This document shows, piece after piece, positions 8,622-17,640 of a DNA stretch of 64,000 nt. Positions within the stretch are counted from its first letter, which is position 1; the number at the start of each line of letters is the position of its first letter. This DNA comes from Brevibacillus composti (GTDB lineage Bacteria; Bacillota; Bacilli; Brevibacillales; Brevibacillaceae): positions 2,901,501 through 2,965,500 of the forward strand of contig NZ_CP066308.1 in NCBI RefSeq assembly GCF_016406105.1, read 5' to 3'. The position numbers and the translations under genes are program-made. Under the pieces are notes generated by a model that was given only the letters and a program-made list of their open reading frames with translations, did no database searches and was not told where the DNA came from.

Positions 8622-10257
8622 GGGGCTGCTGAACGGTTTTCAAACTACACAAATGGAACGAAAATCAGGATTTTTCCTTGAAAACATTCGGGTCAACCAG
8701 AGAGCAAAAAGAACTCGCAGCCTGCGCTCGAGGTTCATCACCAGGAGTTGCAGCGCGATGACGGTTTCGCTCGTCTTTGCAAGGCATGCTCGAATACGGC
8801 CAAGCCCATACTTGCGTTTGCCCTCACCGAATTTGCCTTCGATAGCGTTGCGTTTGCTCGCATCTTGCCTTGCGACTCGCCGTTGTTTTGCCACTTCTTC
8901 GCCTTGTGCCGGACGGCCGAGTGCTGGACCGCTCAGACGAATGCCGTGAGCTTTGCAAAATGCCCTGTTTTCCCGGGTGCGATAGATTTGATCGGCGAGT
9001 ACCGCCTTCGGGTAACAGCCGAAGCGCCTCTTGTACGCTTCGAGTGATTGGATCAGTGTCACACCTTCGTTGAAGCCGTCCCATGACAGACGCTCCAGAA
9101 AAGCATAGCCGTTCACCATGCTGACTGATATTTTGGCGCCAAACTCCACTCGCGCTTTCGCTTTGCCGCGTACGATCGGGCGGATATGCGGTTGACGGAT
9201 GCTCACGATTCGATCTTCGATTTGATGCGTTTTGTATTCAAACATCATGCGTTGCTGTCGATACAGTTCCTGAATCACAAGCAAGTCGCGATACTGCTTC
9301 CGGCTGAGAAGCGTTAGCGATTGCCGCGAGGCCAGGTCGTGGATGATCCGAAGGTTACGTGCTACATACCGGAGTTGCTTGCCAATCGCTCGACGAATCA
9401 CCTTGCCGCTTGCACGACGTTGTTTGGCCACGGCCAGGAACTGTTTTCGAGCTTTCTCGCGATATGTCCGGGGTTTGCGGGCACAACCGATCTGTGGGGC
9501 ATGTAACGTGTCAATGATCTCCTCCAGTTTCTCACGCGCCTCGTTCAGCAAGTTCAAATCGGTTGGGTACGCCACATCCGCCGGGGCACACGTGGCATCC
9601 AGCAACAAGACACCCTGGTTCGGATCTTCTTCGGAAGTTGAGCGACGCTTGGTCGTACGTTTGCCTTTGGATGTTGTACCGGATTTTGGTTCATCGTCAT
9701 GGTCGGAATCTGGTGTTGATTTGGCGGCCTCGACCGCGATGATCTCGTTGATTTCACGGAGAACTTGCTCGCCCAGACGTTTGCGAAAATGCGTCATGAG
9801 CGACGGGTGAAACGGTGGATGATCCTGATAGCCTTCCAACCCGATGAAATATTGCAGATACGGGTTTTCGACAATCTGCTGGACCGTTTCACGGTCCGAC
9901 AGTTGCAAGCGTTCCTGAATGATGAGTGCCCCAAGGGCGACACGGATGGAAACGGCCTTTTGTCCACGAAACGATTTACGGAAGGACTTGGCATACTTTT
10001 CCTCCGCATAAGCCCACGGCACCAACTGAGCCATCTTGACCCAGCGATTTTCTTTATTCAACTTGCCGCCAAATGGCAAGAAAAAATCATCGGGAAGAAG
10101 CAATTGGTTTTCACGATGAGAGATATATTCGTACATCCATATCCGCTCCATGTGCAAGGAATTTATAGGGAAATCGTTGATTTCCTTGCACATGATTTCG
10201 ATGAAAACGAGGTAAAACCCTTGTGGTTACTCAATTTTCAATTCGTTCAGCAAGCCC
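8622..10257. mobile_element. IS5/IS1182-like element, copy B
   Basis: The left end is identical to that of copy A. The right end (GTTCAGCAAGCCC) differs from copy A by one inserted base and is followed by TAATTA, one mismatch from the TACTTA flanking copy A. The two copies are in direct tandem. Confidence 0.82.
8640..10136 (-). CDS. IS5/IS1182-like transposase, copy B
   Basis: The 498-residue protein is homologous to copy A over its entire length (MYEYISHRENQ... against MYEFLSHRENQ...). It keeps the same acidic motifs (LLDATCAP, AVLADQIYRTRENR, AIEGKFGEGKRKYGLG). An upstream in-frame start at 10193 would run through the hairpin and is less likely than the ATG at 10136, which matches copy A. 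No frameshift is seen, so both copies could be active. Confidence 0.87.
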   Translation of the reverse strand: MYEYISHRENQLLLPDDFFLPFGGKLNKENRWVKMAQLVPWAYAEEKYAKSFRKSFRGQKAVSIRVALGALIIQERLQLSDRETVQQIVENPYLQYFIGLEGYQDHPPFHPSLMTHFRKRLGEQVLREINEIIAVEAAKSTPDSDHDDEPKSGTTSKGKRTTKRRSTSEEDPNQGVLLLDATCAPADVAYPTDLNLLNEAREKLEEIIDTLHAPQIGCARKPRTYREKARKQFLAVAKQRRASGKVIRRAIGKQLRYVARNLRIIHDLASRQSLTLLSRKQYRDLLVIQELYRQQRMMFEYKTHQIEDRIVSIRQPHIRPIVRGKAKARVEFGAKISVSMVNGYAFLERLSWDGFNEGVTLIQSLEAYKRRFGCYPKAVLADQIYRTRENRAFCKAHGIRLSGPALGRPAQGEEVAKQRRVARQDASKRNAIEGKFGEGKRKYGLGRIRACLAKTSETVIALQLLVMNLERRLRVLFALWLTRMFSRKNPDFRSICVV

Positions 10258-10269
10258 TAATTAGCCATC

Positions 10270-10320
10270 TGAAGCATTTCCTTTCCTCCTATATCTTGTT
10301 GTCTAGACAACTACAAGATA
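10270..10320 (-). promoter_or_regulatory. orphan operator, ribosome site and start codon
   Basis: TTGTCTAGACAA (10299-10310) is a perfect 12-bp palindrome nested inside TATCTTG...CAAGATA. On the minus strand it is followed by AGGAGG and, 6 nt on, by an ATG at 10277 with codons for MLQMAN before the end of IS copy B. This looks like the regulated 5' end of a gene beheaded by the IS. The palindrome has the form of GntR-family sites (TGTCTAGACA core). Confidence 0.5.
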
Positions 10321-10398
10321 CAGGAAAGAGGTGCTCAGGTGGTCAACTTTTTTATGAGCGATGTACCACTAGGTGGTCAATTATTAGATTAGCATTCA

Positions 10399-10469
10399 CA
10401 AGTATTCGGAGATGGAGGATTTCAATCAGGAGGTGAAGTCTGTACAGACAAGGAAAGCCAATGTAATGG
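10399..10469 (+). pseudogene. istA scrap, left part
   Basis: From AAGTATTCGG the DNA is identical to codons for KYSEMEDFNQEVKSVQTRKANVM of the istA gene at 27600-29111. It ends in AATGG, the target duplication of the IS21 element that begins at 10470. The scrap continues at 12962. Confidence 0.85.
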
Positions 10470-10505
10470 TGTAACCGTCAAGTAGTTTTGAACACTTTTT
10501 GCTCA

Positions 10506-11278
10506 TTAAGATTGAACACTTTTTTCTCCGAAAATAGAGCTCCTGTATTTGATTCTGTAGCTTTCTTCGTTTAGTTGGATCACTTCCACTCTGTGAAGCA
10601 ATCGATCTAATATAGCCGTCGTAATTCCTTGATCACCTATTAATTCTCCCCACTGTTCGGGTCCTTTGTTGGATGTTAATATGATTGAACTTCGTTCATA
10701 CAGGTTGTTTATGAGGTGGAAAAATAGGTTTGCCTCCCTTTGATCCATTGCCATATACATGAGATCATCAATAATGACCAAATCGGATTCGTTTATTCTT
10801 TTAAGCTGCGTTTGTGATTTTGTGAGGTACTCTTGGGTTTTCAATAGATGGATCAACTCTCCCATGGTTGAAAAGGTAACTTGAAAACCCTTTTGTATCG
10901 CTTCTAACCCAAGTCCAATTGCAATGTGGGTTTTGCCCACTCCTGGAGGACCAAGAAGGATCAGATTGTACTGTTGTTCTAGCCAATTCAGTTCCTTCAA
11001 CTGTTTGATTTGGCGGGAACTGATTGACTTTTGCTCATCGATCTGAATTCTTCCAAGGTCTTTTGATAGGGAAACTTGGCCCATTTCAATCTCCTCTCCG
11101 CATTTTTTGCTTCTCTCCGTTTCAATTCATAGGTTAAGAGTTCTTCTAGAAATTCCTGATAGGTCCAAGAGAATTTTTCAGCTTTACGAAGGAATTCAGG
11201 CAGTTCATTGGCTGTCTCCGCCATCCGAAGATGGCGGAAGTAATTTTGCATGGTCTGTACGGTGCTGTTCAACGTCAA
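10506..11278 (-). pseudogene. istB: IstB-like ATPase, frameshifted
   Basis: The N-terminal part is read from an ATG at 11278 (STVQTMQNYFRHLRMAETA... to KWAKFPYQKTLEEF). The ATPase part (QIDEQKSISSRQIKQLKELNWLE, Walker A LLGPPGVGKTHIAIGLG, Walker B DLVIIDDLMYM) is in a different frame. The switch lies near 11035-11050, at the TTCAGATCG sequence, and needs one added base. IstB is the AAA+ helper of IS21 transposition, normally about 250 residues in one frame, so this copy is probably inactive unless the base call is wrong. The start overlaps the end of istA by 4 nt. Confidence 0.8.
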
Positions 11279-12846
11279 ATGCCCCCTAGTATTTTTAAAT
11301 ATTTATCCATTTCCCTCGTTGGTGAAGTGGCTTGTAATGCGGAGAGGTTGCGGAAGTTGCTTGGTATTGCTTGATCGAAACGAGGTTCTGAGGAGGGCTT
11401 GGTATCTTTTAGTCGGGAAAGGTGCTGTGCAACATCCCGGAGGTCATTTGCACTCCATAAATGGTCTTTTACACATACATCCAAGGCTTCCTCAATATCA
11501 GGTTGGAAATGGGTGATGGCATATTGAACGATTTGCAAATGATCACGTACATACCTCGGATACCGAACGCTTATCTCATGAATAAACAGCATTGCTTTTT
11601 CTTGATCGTGAAATTGGCGGATAATGGTCTCCTTATAAGCATGAATCCCTTTAGATCGATCACGTGAGTGCTGTCTACTTTTTATAAGCTCTCCTTTTCC
11701 GTGGCAAAGCCGATGTCGTGCAAGAACTTCTCCTTGCGGAGTTGCTCTGACAATCAGTTCCTCTTCATGAATCTCGATAAATACTTGATTCTCTCCCCTT
11801 GGACGGTATGTCCCTAAAGGAAGGGAGTACCGATTGGATTTATATTTAATCACATTGTCCTTATGGACAGTTCTTGTTATACTGGATCCACGGTTGCTCT
11901 CGAAAGAGAGCAGGGGAGAGACTGGCTTCAAGTGTTGCTTTTCGAGGGCGTGCACTTCAACCGGTCTCTTTTTTGTTGTATGGTGCACATTGTAATTGCC
12001 TGTCCGTGATAGCCAGGCCAGAGACCGTTCGTTCCATGCATCGATATTGGAGAAAACCCTGTGTTTGGCAAAGTTTCTTTTCACGAATTTCACTACGTTT
12101 TCTATCTTGCCCTTACTTTGCGGATCTGCCTTGCGGCATAAATAAAGGCGAAATCCACGTTCTTGCTTATAAGACTGAAATTCACTCGTCAGGATAATGT
12201 CTCCTGCATTTTCACTTACGGTGATCAGGTGATCTTGGTCATAAACCAATTCCTCTGGCATTCCTCCGAAAAATACGAATGCGTTTTCATGGCATCTGAT
12301 TGCATCCCTTGTGGTAAAGGGTCTGCTTTGCCACTCTACATACTTGAAACGGGAGTGGGAGAGAACAAAAGTGATGAAGTATAATCTCACGTCCTTTTTT
12401 TCCATATTTTTAACCGTGACTTCTCCCCAATCCACTTGAGCCTGTTGGCCCATTGGCAACTCGTCCACTGCTTCGTGATCACGAATATGTACAATTTTCG
12501 GAATATGGTATATTTCCCTTAGCTCACTAACATAGGATCGAACTGTGCTTCCTCCAATCTTAATGGAAGGATATTTCTCCTTTAACCAGTCCTCGACCTG
12601 AGAAGAAGACAGATCTGGATGTTCATGTAACCAACTGAGAATCCTATCCCGGTAGGGATTCAACTTTTTGCTTCTGTTACCAAGGGAATTGACCCAATCT
12701 GATGCCTCCTCAAAAGTCATATCTAGATATTTATAGACCGTGTTCCTCGACAGATCCAATTTCCTTGCGATGGCTGCCACCTTAAATCCTTGCTCTTTTA
12801 ATTGATGAACCTGAAGATACAACAGTAATTTTTCCACCTTTCCCAT
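11275..12846 (-). CDS. istA: IS21 transposase IstA, element A
   Basis: The 523-residue protein has an N-terminal helix-turn-helix (QGFKVAAIARKLDLSRNTVYKYL, residues about 14-36), then a retroviral-type integrase (rve) core with WGEVTVKN preceded by QVDWG (first Asp, about residue 140), the second Asp near VYDQDHLITV, and KGKIENVVKFVKRNF with the glutamate. A C-terminal SH3-like portion (YSLPLGTYRP) completes it. The gene seems intact, in contrast with its istB partner. It belongs to a different IS21 subgroup from the istA at 27.6-29.1 kb. Confidence 0.88.
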   Translation of the reverse strand: MGKVEKLLLYLQVHQLKEQGFKVAAIARKLDLSRNTVYKYLDMTFEEASDWVNSLGNRSKKLNPYRDRILSWLHEHPDLSSSQVEDWLKEKYPSIKIGGSTVRSYVSELREIYHIPKIVHIRDHEAVDELPMGQQAQVDWGEVTVKNMEKKDVRLYFITFVLSHSRFKYVEWQSRPFTTRDAIRCHENAFVFFGGMPEELVYDQDHLITVSENAGDIILTSEFQSYKQERGFRLYLCRKADPQSKGKIENVVKFVKRNFAKHRVFSNIDAWNERSLAWLSRTGNYNVHHTTKKRPVEVHALEKQHLKPVSPLLSFESNRGSSITRTVHKDNVIKYKSNRYSLPLGTYRPRGENQVFIEIHEEELIVRATPQGEVLARHRLCHGKGELIKSRQHSRDRSKGIHAYKETIIRQFHDQEKAMLFIHEISVRYPRYVRDHLQIVQYAITHFQPDIEEALDVCVKDHLWSANDLRDVAQHLSRLKDTKPSSEPRFDQAIPSNFRNLSALQATSPTREMDKYLKILGGI

Positions 12847-12961
12847 CCCCCAGCCAAGCTATGTTGAACAAGTAATCATAGCTTAACTGGGTTACCAAGT
12901 GAAAGAAAAAAGTGTTCATTTCTATTTGGCGGATACTGTTGAATTTAGTTTAGCAGTTACA

Positions 12962-13002
12962 AATGGATCCGGTTAAACCAATCGTTGATCAATGGCTACT
13001 TG
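12962..13002 (+). pseudogene. istA scrap, right part
   Basis: ATGGATCCGGTTAAACC onwards is identical to the istA of the IS21 element at 26.8-29.2 kb, up to CTACTTG, where similarity stops abruptly. Joined to 10399-10469 it makes an istA fragment of about 107 bp. Confidence 0.83.
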
Positions 13003-13322
13003 TGTTGCTGACGAAAGACAATGCCCAATTGCTGACGGGATTGCCTGTCCGAAATATGCCGAATATAATGACCATATCTCAGAAATGGAAAAGGATGCCT
13101 CCCAAGATGTGGGCCTGAGGCAACAGGCTCACGGGATGCATCCCCCCAAAACAATATGATCATTGTATCAAAATATGAGCTTGTTGAGAAGTTGCCCGGC
13201 GTTTTGTGTGAGTCAAGCCATAGTGGGCAGGATTTTTTTGTCTCCAAAATAAGACTTCTGGTTTCCTCTTCTTGAAAGCGTTTTATTTTTGTATGATTCC
13301 TTTCTTCCACTCGATTTTTGCC
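13003..13322. other. intergenic, no gene seen
   Basis: About 320 bp between the istA scrap and the ISLre2 transposase. It contains an imperfect long hairpin around 13092-13145 (GGATGC... with GCATCC) that may belong to the 3' end of the ISLre2 element. No convincing coding frame or ribosome site was found. Confidence 0.5.
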
Positions 13323-14675
13323 TCATCCGCGAAGGGCTTTTAAGGCCAGCCCGGTAGGGCTGCTTTGATATGGCCCGTGCAACAGGCGGATCGTCCCGTT
13401 TATATAGCCTTTTGCCTGCTCTTTCACTTCCCGTAGCAAGTCCTTCACTCGGACCATTGGGTTGGGCTGTAACACTTGCTTCTTCGCTATCGCCTGGCCG
13501 CTCAAACGACTTCCCTCTTGTCGTGCCATAATGGCTCGCAACATCGCTTGTACTCCCCGTACACTCCAACTGTAGCCGCCTCGTTTGGTCCTTTTTGCCA
13601 TCACCCGCATTTGCGCTTCCGCACTCCCCATTGGACGCATGCCCGTCGTGTCGATACCAGCTTCACCCAGAACCTTTCGATAGTCGATAAGATGCCTTCG
13701 ATGCCGCCGTAAATAGGCCACGTATTTCCGCCATTCGTTCCGGTGCTCTTCCAGAATCTTTTCCTCCGGTACGGACTCTACTGTCGCCAGCAAGATATCC
13801 GCTTCAAAGGCCGCCAACGCCTGCCTTACCGTCTGCCACGTCTCTGGCAACTGACCCAGGAATCGGCGCAATTCTCGCGCCACATGAAAGCGATCCAGTG
13901 TGTAAATACAGCGGTGAAAGTAGGATTCGCATTCTCCAATCCAATTGGCCCCATCCCCATTGACTACGATCCATGTGTTTTCATCCATGTCGTAATGACG
14001 AACCAGAAAGTCGCCAAACCCTTCCCAGAACTCTCCCTTCGTCGTATGCAGGTAATGGCGTTTCGACCTAAGCCGCACTCGGTCCCCCTCTTGTTCCCAT
14101 CCTTCGTGCACAATCGCCATTCGATTTTCCATTCCCCGCTGGCGTTGCCTCTGCAATGAGGTGTAAAGTCCATCCACTTCCACAAACAATACGCGAACCG
14201 ACCTTCGGGTCGCTTTCGACACGATGGTTGATGCTTGTTCAACCCGCGTGATTAGTTTGTCCCGAATGGCCTCATGGCTCAGTACCCGATACCCCAGTAA
14301 CGCTTCCAAGCGTTTTGCGCTGTCCCGGTACGAGGGGCCTTGGCTAGCAAATTCGATCGCTATCTCTTCCAAAAACGGGCTTAGCTTCTCCCGCCCGTCA
14401 AAGGCCAGCATACGATCCAACAAATACACATGTTGACCCTTCACGCGATCCTGATACAATCGCCGTTTGAATCGAACCGTACCAAAGAGCGTGTCGATCT
14501 GGACTTCTCGTTGGTCCTTCAGCCGAAAGCGTGAATGATCCCGTTGATGCATCAGATACTCGTCCAACGCTTCCAAAATATAAGCCATACCGGCAGCGAA
14601 CTGTTCCTGCAACGTTCGAAACAACAACGTTTCAAGCTCTTTCATTGTGGGAAATTCCGTGGTAAACTTGCTCAC
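13323..14675 (-). CDS. ISLre2 family transposase
   Basis: The chosen start is GTG 14675, placed after AAGGAGGAG; it gives 450 residues beginning MSKFTTEFPTMKELETLL. The order of motifs is that of ISLre2 (UPF0236): RFRLKDQREVQIDTLFGTVRFKRR-type beta-rich N-terminal region, then FVEVDGLYTSLQRQR (first Asp), GDGANWI and YTLDRFHVARELRRFLG in the centre, and the conserved C-terminal WSVRGVQAMLRAIMAR. No frameshift is seen. The element ends could not be delimited with confidence. It abuts the Tn7/Tn552-like module and may have removed the left end of that module. Confidence 0.85.
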   Translation of the reverse strand: MSKFTTEFPTMKELETLLFRTLQEQFAAGMAYILEALDEYLMHQRDHSRFRLKDQREVQIDTLFGTVRFKRRLYQDRVKGQHVYLLDRMLAFDGREKLSPFLEEIAIEFASQGPSYRDSAKRLEALLGYRVLSHEAIRDKLITRVEQASTIVSKATRRSVRVLFVEVDGLYTSLQRQRQRGMENRMAIVHEGWEQEGDRVRLRSKRHYLHTTKGEFWEGFGDFLVRHYDMDENTWIVVNGDGANWIGECESYFHRCIYTLDRFHVARELRRFLGQLPETWQTVRQALAAFEADILLATVESVPEEKILEEHRNEWRKYVAYLRRHRRHLIDYRKVLGEAGIDTTGMRPMGSAEAQMRVMAKRTKRGGYSWSVRGVQAMLRAIMARQEGSRLSGQAIAKKQVLQPNPMVRVKDLLREVKEQAKGYINGTIRLLHGPYQSSPTGLALKALRG

Positions 14676-14784
14676 AGGGTTTCTCCTCCTTGGTGTGTTT
14701 GGTTTTGGCGCTTTACACTTTACCAAGAAGAGAAGCCCTTTTCTATACCCTCCAACTGATTTTTCTTCAAAAATTTCTTTTCGG

Positions 14785-15322
14785 TTTGCCCACGAACATT
14801 TTACTCATACGGCGTTTTTCGTTCGATGTGCAGAGGTGGTTCCCTCTCCTTGCTGTGGAGAAGAGATGAACGTTATTGGTAGCCGGAGGAGGAAGGTCGC
14901 AAGTGAGAGCGGAGAAGTCCGCCTGCTTGTCATCCGTCGGTTGCGTTGTTCCCAGTGCCAGAAGATTCACCATGAGCTTCCGGATTGTGTGGTGCCGTAC
15001 AAGCGATACGATTATGGCTTGTATCGAGCAAATCGTTTCAGACGCTGAAACGTTATCTACGGTAGCAGCAGACGATGCAACCCTGTTGCGCTGGAGGAAC
15101 TGGTTCCAAGCGCAGTACACCTACTTGCTCGGATGTTTGGCATCGATCACCATTCGCTTCACTCAGAACCCTGTGGAGAAATCGTCCGTATCTTCGCAGT
15201 CTGCACATCATTGTATCGGACACTACGTCGGGGATGCCCCCGGCTGGCTGGCGAGAATTGTCCGCCCCATCGTCAATTCAAATTTGTGGGTACATACCCG
15301 TTCTGCATTCTTGTCCGTTTAG
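14785..15322 (+). pseudogene. DUF6431-like zinc-finger protein, frameshifted
   Basis: The first frame gives PCCGEEMNVIGSRRRKV, then LLVIRRLRCSQCQKIHHELPD and CVVPYKRYD, a small protein with two CxxC pairs as in the DUF6431 proteins that accompany IS/Tn modules. After the near 15012 position the continuation MACIEQIVSDAETLSTVAADDATLLRWRNWF is in another frame and stops at 15322. The N-terminal part has no clear start codon and seems clipped. The family usually precedes a DDE transposase and an ATPase, as here. It may help choose target sites, but its role is not established. Confidence 0.65.
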
Positions 15323-15370
15323 CCCTGCGGTAGACTCATCTCGAAGTCTACCAAGTGAGGTGCTAAGGAT

Positions 15371-16723
15371 ATGAAAGATCAAAAGAGAGCCGAGGCCATT
15401 GCGGCGGAGCGTGTACAACTGCTGTCTCCGCTTTTGGCAGAAGGACTTGACCCTGCCAAGGCGAGAGAGATCAAGGCTAGGATTTGTGAGCAGACAGGAA
15501 TCTCCGAGCGGACGCTACGCCGGTATTTGGCAAAGTATCGTCAAGACGGTTTTGGGGGGCTAAAGCCGAAAGGCAAAGGGCGGCAACCGTCAGACGCAAC
15601 GATTCCGCCGGAGGTATTAGAGCAGGCCATTCTGCTGCGCCGTGAGGTACCCAGCAGAAGCGTTGCCCAACTCATTCAAATCCTCGAATGGGAAGGACGT
15701 ATCCAACCTGGTGAGATCAAGCGCAGTACCCTCCAGGAGAAGCTAGCTCAGCGTGGCTACAGCACACGCCACATGCGTATGTATGCTGAATCAGGTGTGG
15801 CCGCAAGGCGTTTTCAACAGCGCTATCGCAATCGTCTCTGGCATTCGGACATCAAATACGGTCCGTATTTGCCCATAGGTCCGGATGGTGCCATGAAGCA
15901 AGTGTTCCTTGTCACGTTCATCGACGACGCGACGCGGTTTGTGCTGCATAGTGAGTTCTATCCGGTCATGGACAAGACCATTGTGGAGGACTGCTTCCGC
16001 CGGGCGATTCAGAAGTTCGGCGTACCCGAATCGGTCTACTTCGGCAACGGCAAGCAATATCGTACCAAGTGGATGACCCGTGCATGCTCCAAGCTCGGCA
16101 TCCGGCTGTTGTTTGCGAAGCCCTACTCGCCGGAGGCTACAGGGAAGGTCGAACGTTTCAATCGCGTTGTTGACGCGTTTCTAAGTGAGGCAGCGCTTGA
16201 GAAACCGAAGACACTGGAGCGGCTGAATGAGCTATTTGCGGTGTGGCTGTCGGAGTGCTACCAGAACAAGCCGCATTCAGCGCTCGAAAACAAACGCAGT
16301 CCAGAATCAGCTTTTCGCAGCGACAAGAAGGCGCTCCGTTTCGTCGATCCAGATACGCTCGCAAATGCCTTCTTACACTGCGAGACACGTAAGGTCGACA
16401 AGTCGGGTTGCATCAGCTTCATGGATCGCAAGTATGAGGTTGGCCTTTCATTCATCGGCCGCACGGTGGATGTCGTGTTCGACCCTGCGGATATCACGGA
16501 ACTTACGATCGAGTACGAGGGGCATACGCCGTGGCGTGTTCGGGAACTCATCATTGGCGAACGCGCGGGAAAGCGTCCGCCGTTACCGGACCACCTGAAC
16601 AGATTGCCAGCTGACGCCTCAAGGTTGCTTGCTGCTGCAGAAGAGCGCAGCCGGGATCGAAAGGCTCAGCAGGTACCTGCTGTAGCCTACCGCCGGGTCA
16701 AGAAGGAGGACAGCCATGTTTGA
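15371..16723 (+). CDS. TniA/TnsB-like DDE transposase with an altered catalytic Asp
   Basis: The 450-residue protein has an N-terminal helix-turn-helix (TGISERTLRRYLAKYRQDGFGGL, about 37-59), a second DNA-binding segment, and an rve core. LWHSDIKYGP supplies the first Asp and GKVERFNRVV the Glu. The second motif reads VYFGNGKQYR, where rve transposases have D-N-G, so the second catalytic Asp is Gly (codon GGC at about 16042). A Mu-type C-terminal beta-barrel follows (FMDRKYEVGLSFIGRTVDVVFDP). The ATPase gene overlaps its end by 8 nt, so the two are translated together. With that change the enzyme is predicted to be inactive. Confidence 0.85.
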   Translation: MKDQKRAEAIAAERVQLLSPLLAEGLDPAKAREIKARICEQTGISERTLRRYLAKYRQDGFGGLKPKGKGRQPSDATIPPEVLEQAILLRREVPSRSVAQLIQILEWEGRIQPGEIKRSTLQEKLAQRGYSTRHMRMYAESGVAARRFQQRYRNRLWHSDIKYGPYLPIGPDGAMKQVFLVTFIDDATRFVLHSEFYPVMDKTIVEDCFRRAIQKFGVPESVYFGNGKQYRTKWMTRACSKLGIRLLFAKPYSPEATGKVERFNRVVDAFLSEAALEKPKTLERLNELFAVWLSECYQNKPHSALENKRSPESAFRSDKKALRFVDPDTLANAFLHCETRKVDKSGCISFMDRKYEVGLSFIGRTVDVVFDPADITELTIEYEGHTPWRVRELIIGERAGKRPPLPDHLNRLPADASRLLAAAEERSRDRKAQQVPAVAYRRVKKEDSHV

Positions 16724-17516
16724 ATCCTTTTACGGGCTCCATTGTTCTCCATTTTCGAGGGATATTCCAACGAGTGAATTGTACGAGTCGGACATACTGG
16801 AAGAGACGCTCGGACGTCTTACGTACGCAGCTGAGCGGCAGTGGTTTGCCGTTGTTACCGGCGACTGCGGAACAGGCAAGACAACGACGATTCGCCGGTT
16901 TACCGAATTGCTCGACCCTGCCAAGTACAAGGTGCTCTACCTGTCGGACTCCAAGCTGACGCCGAGACACTTCTACAAAGGGCTGCTTGAGCAACTCGGC
17001 TGCGAGTCAAAGTTCTACCGAGGCGACGCCAAACGCCAGCTTCATCGCGAGATCGAGCTCATGCGCGGCATTCATCGGCTACAGCCAGTTGTTGTCATCG
17101 ATGAGGCTCATTTGCTCGACCGCGAAATGCTGGAGGAAGTACGCTTTCTGCTTAATTTCAAGATGGATGCACAGAGCCCGATGGCGCTCATTCTCGTGGG
17201 CCAAAGCGAACTATGGGATCGCCTGAATCTTCAGGCGTATGCTGCGATCCGTCAACGTATCGACCTGCAGAGAAAGCTGCCCTACTATGATCGAGCCCAG
17301 ACGGGCGCTTATATTCAGCGGCATATGACTTATGCCGGTGCAGAGCATGATGTTTTTACGGATAGTGCGATCGACGACATTTACCGTTTCTCCAGCGGTG
17401 CCGCTCGGATGATCAACAAGGCGTGTACACACTGCCTCATCTACGGCGCACAGAACAGACATCGGATCATCGACGATCATATGGTCAAGCGTGTCATACA
17501 GGGAGAATTATCGTGA
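16716..17516 (+). CDS. TniB/ExeA-like AAA+ ATPase of a transposon
   Basis: The 266-residue protein has the AAA+ core: Walker A TGDCGTGKTTTIRRF (about 48-62), Walker B PVVVIDEAHLLD (about 123-134), sensor region LILVGQSELWDRL and an arginine-rich AIRQRIDLQRKLPYY. It begins FYGLHCSPFSRDIP, the typical N-terminus of ExeA/TniB-type ATPases. In Tn7/Tn552-like systems this protein binds DNA as ATP filaments and brings the transposase to its target. The start overlaps the transposase gene. It appears intact. Confidence 0.85.
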   Translation: MFESFYGLHCSPFSRDIPTSELYESDILEETLGRLTYAAERQWFAVVTGDCGTGKTTTIRRFTELLDPAKYKVLYLSDSKLTPRHFYKGLLEQLGCESKFYRGDAKRQLHREIELMRGIHRLQPVVVIDEAHLLDREMLEEVRFLLNFKMDAQSPMALILVGQSELWDRLNLQAYAAIRQRIDLQRKLPYYDRAQTGAYIQRHMTYAGAEHDVFTDSAIDDIYRFSSGAARMINKACTHCLIYGAQNRHRIIDDHMVKRVIQGELS

Positions 17517-17539
17517 TTCTCCCCTTTTTCATTAATTCA

Positions 17540-17640
17540 GTCGGACATCTTGTCCGTCACCAGCAGGACAACTTATCCCGTCAACTGGTGGACATTATGT
17601 ATTAGCAGTAACAATTGCCAGTTGGGACAGTTTGTAAACA
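17540..17640. repeat. transposon end with GGACA-spaced repeats
   Basis: GGACA recurs at 17543, 17566, 17590 and 17625. The first two lie in related 20-mers (GGACATCTTGTCCGTCAC and GGACAACTTATCCCGTCAAC) 23 bp apart. Series of transposase-binding repeats like these mark the ends of Tn7/Tn552-type elements. The matching left end was not found upstream. Confidence 0.6.

Larger units (their letters stand above)
10470..12961. mobile_element. IS21-family element A, inserted in an istA scrap
   Basis: The ends are TGTAACCG and CAGTTACA (TGTAAC inverted repeats), and AATGG is duplicated at 10465-10469 and 12962-12966. Removing the element restores the istA sequence found at 28.9 kb. Length 2,492 bp, with istA and istB on the minus strand. 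Confidence 0.92.

Noticed and set aside
12996..13310. 104-codon minus-strand frame between the istA scrap and ISLre2
   Set aside because: It crosses an imperfect hairpin region and the scrap boundary; no ribosome site or family.
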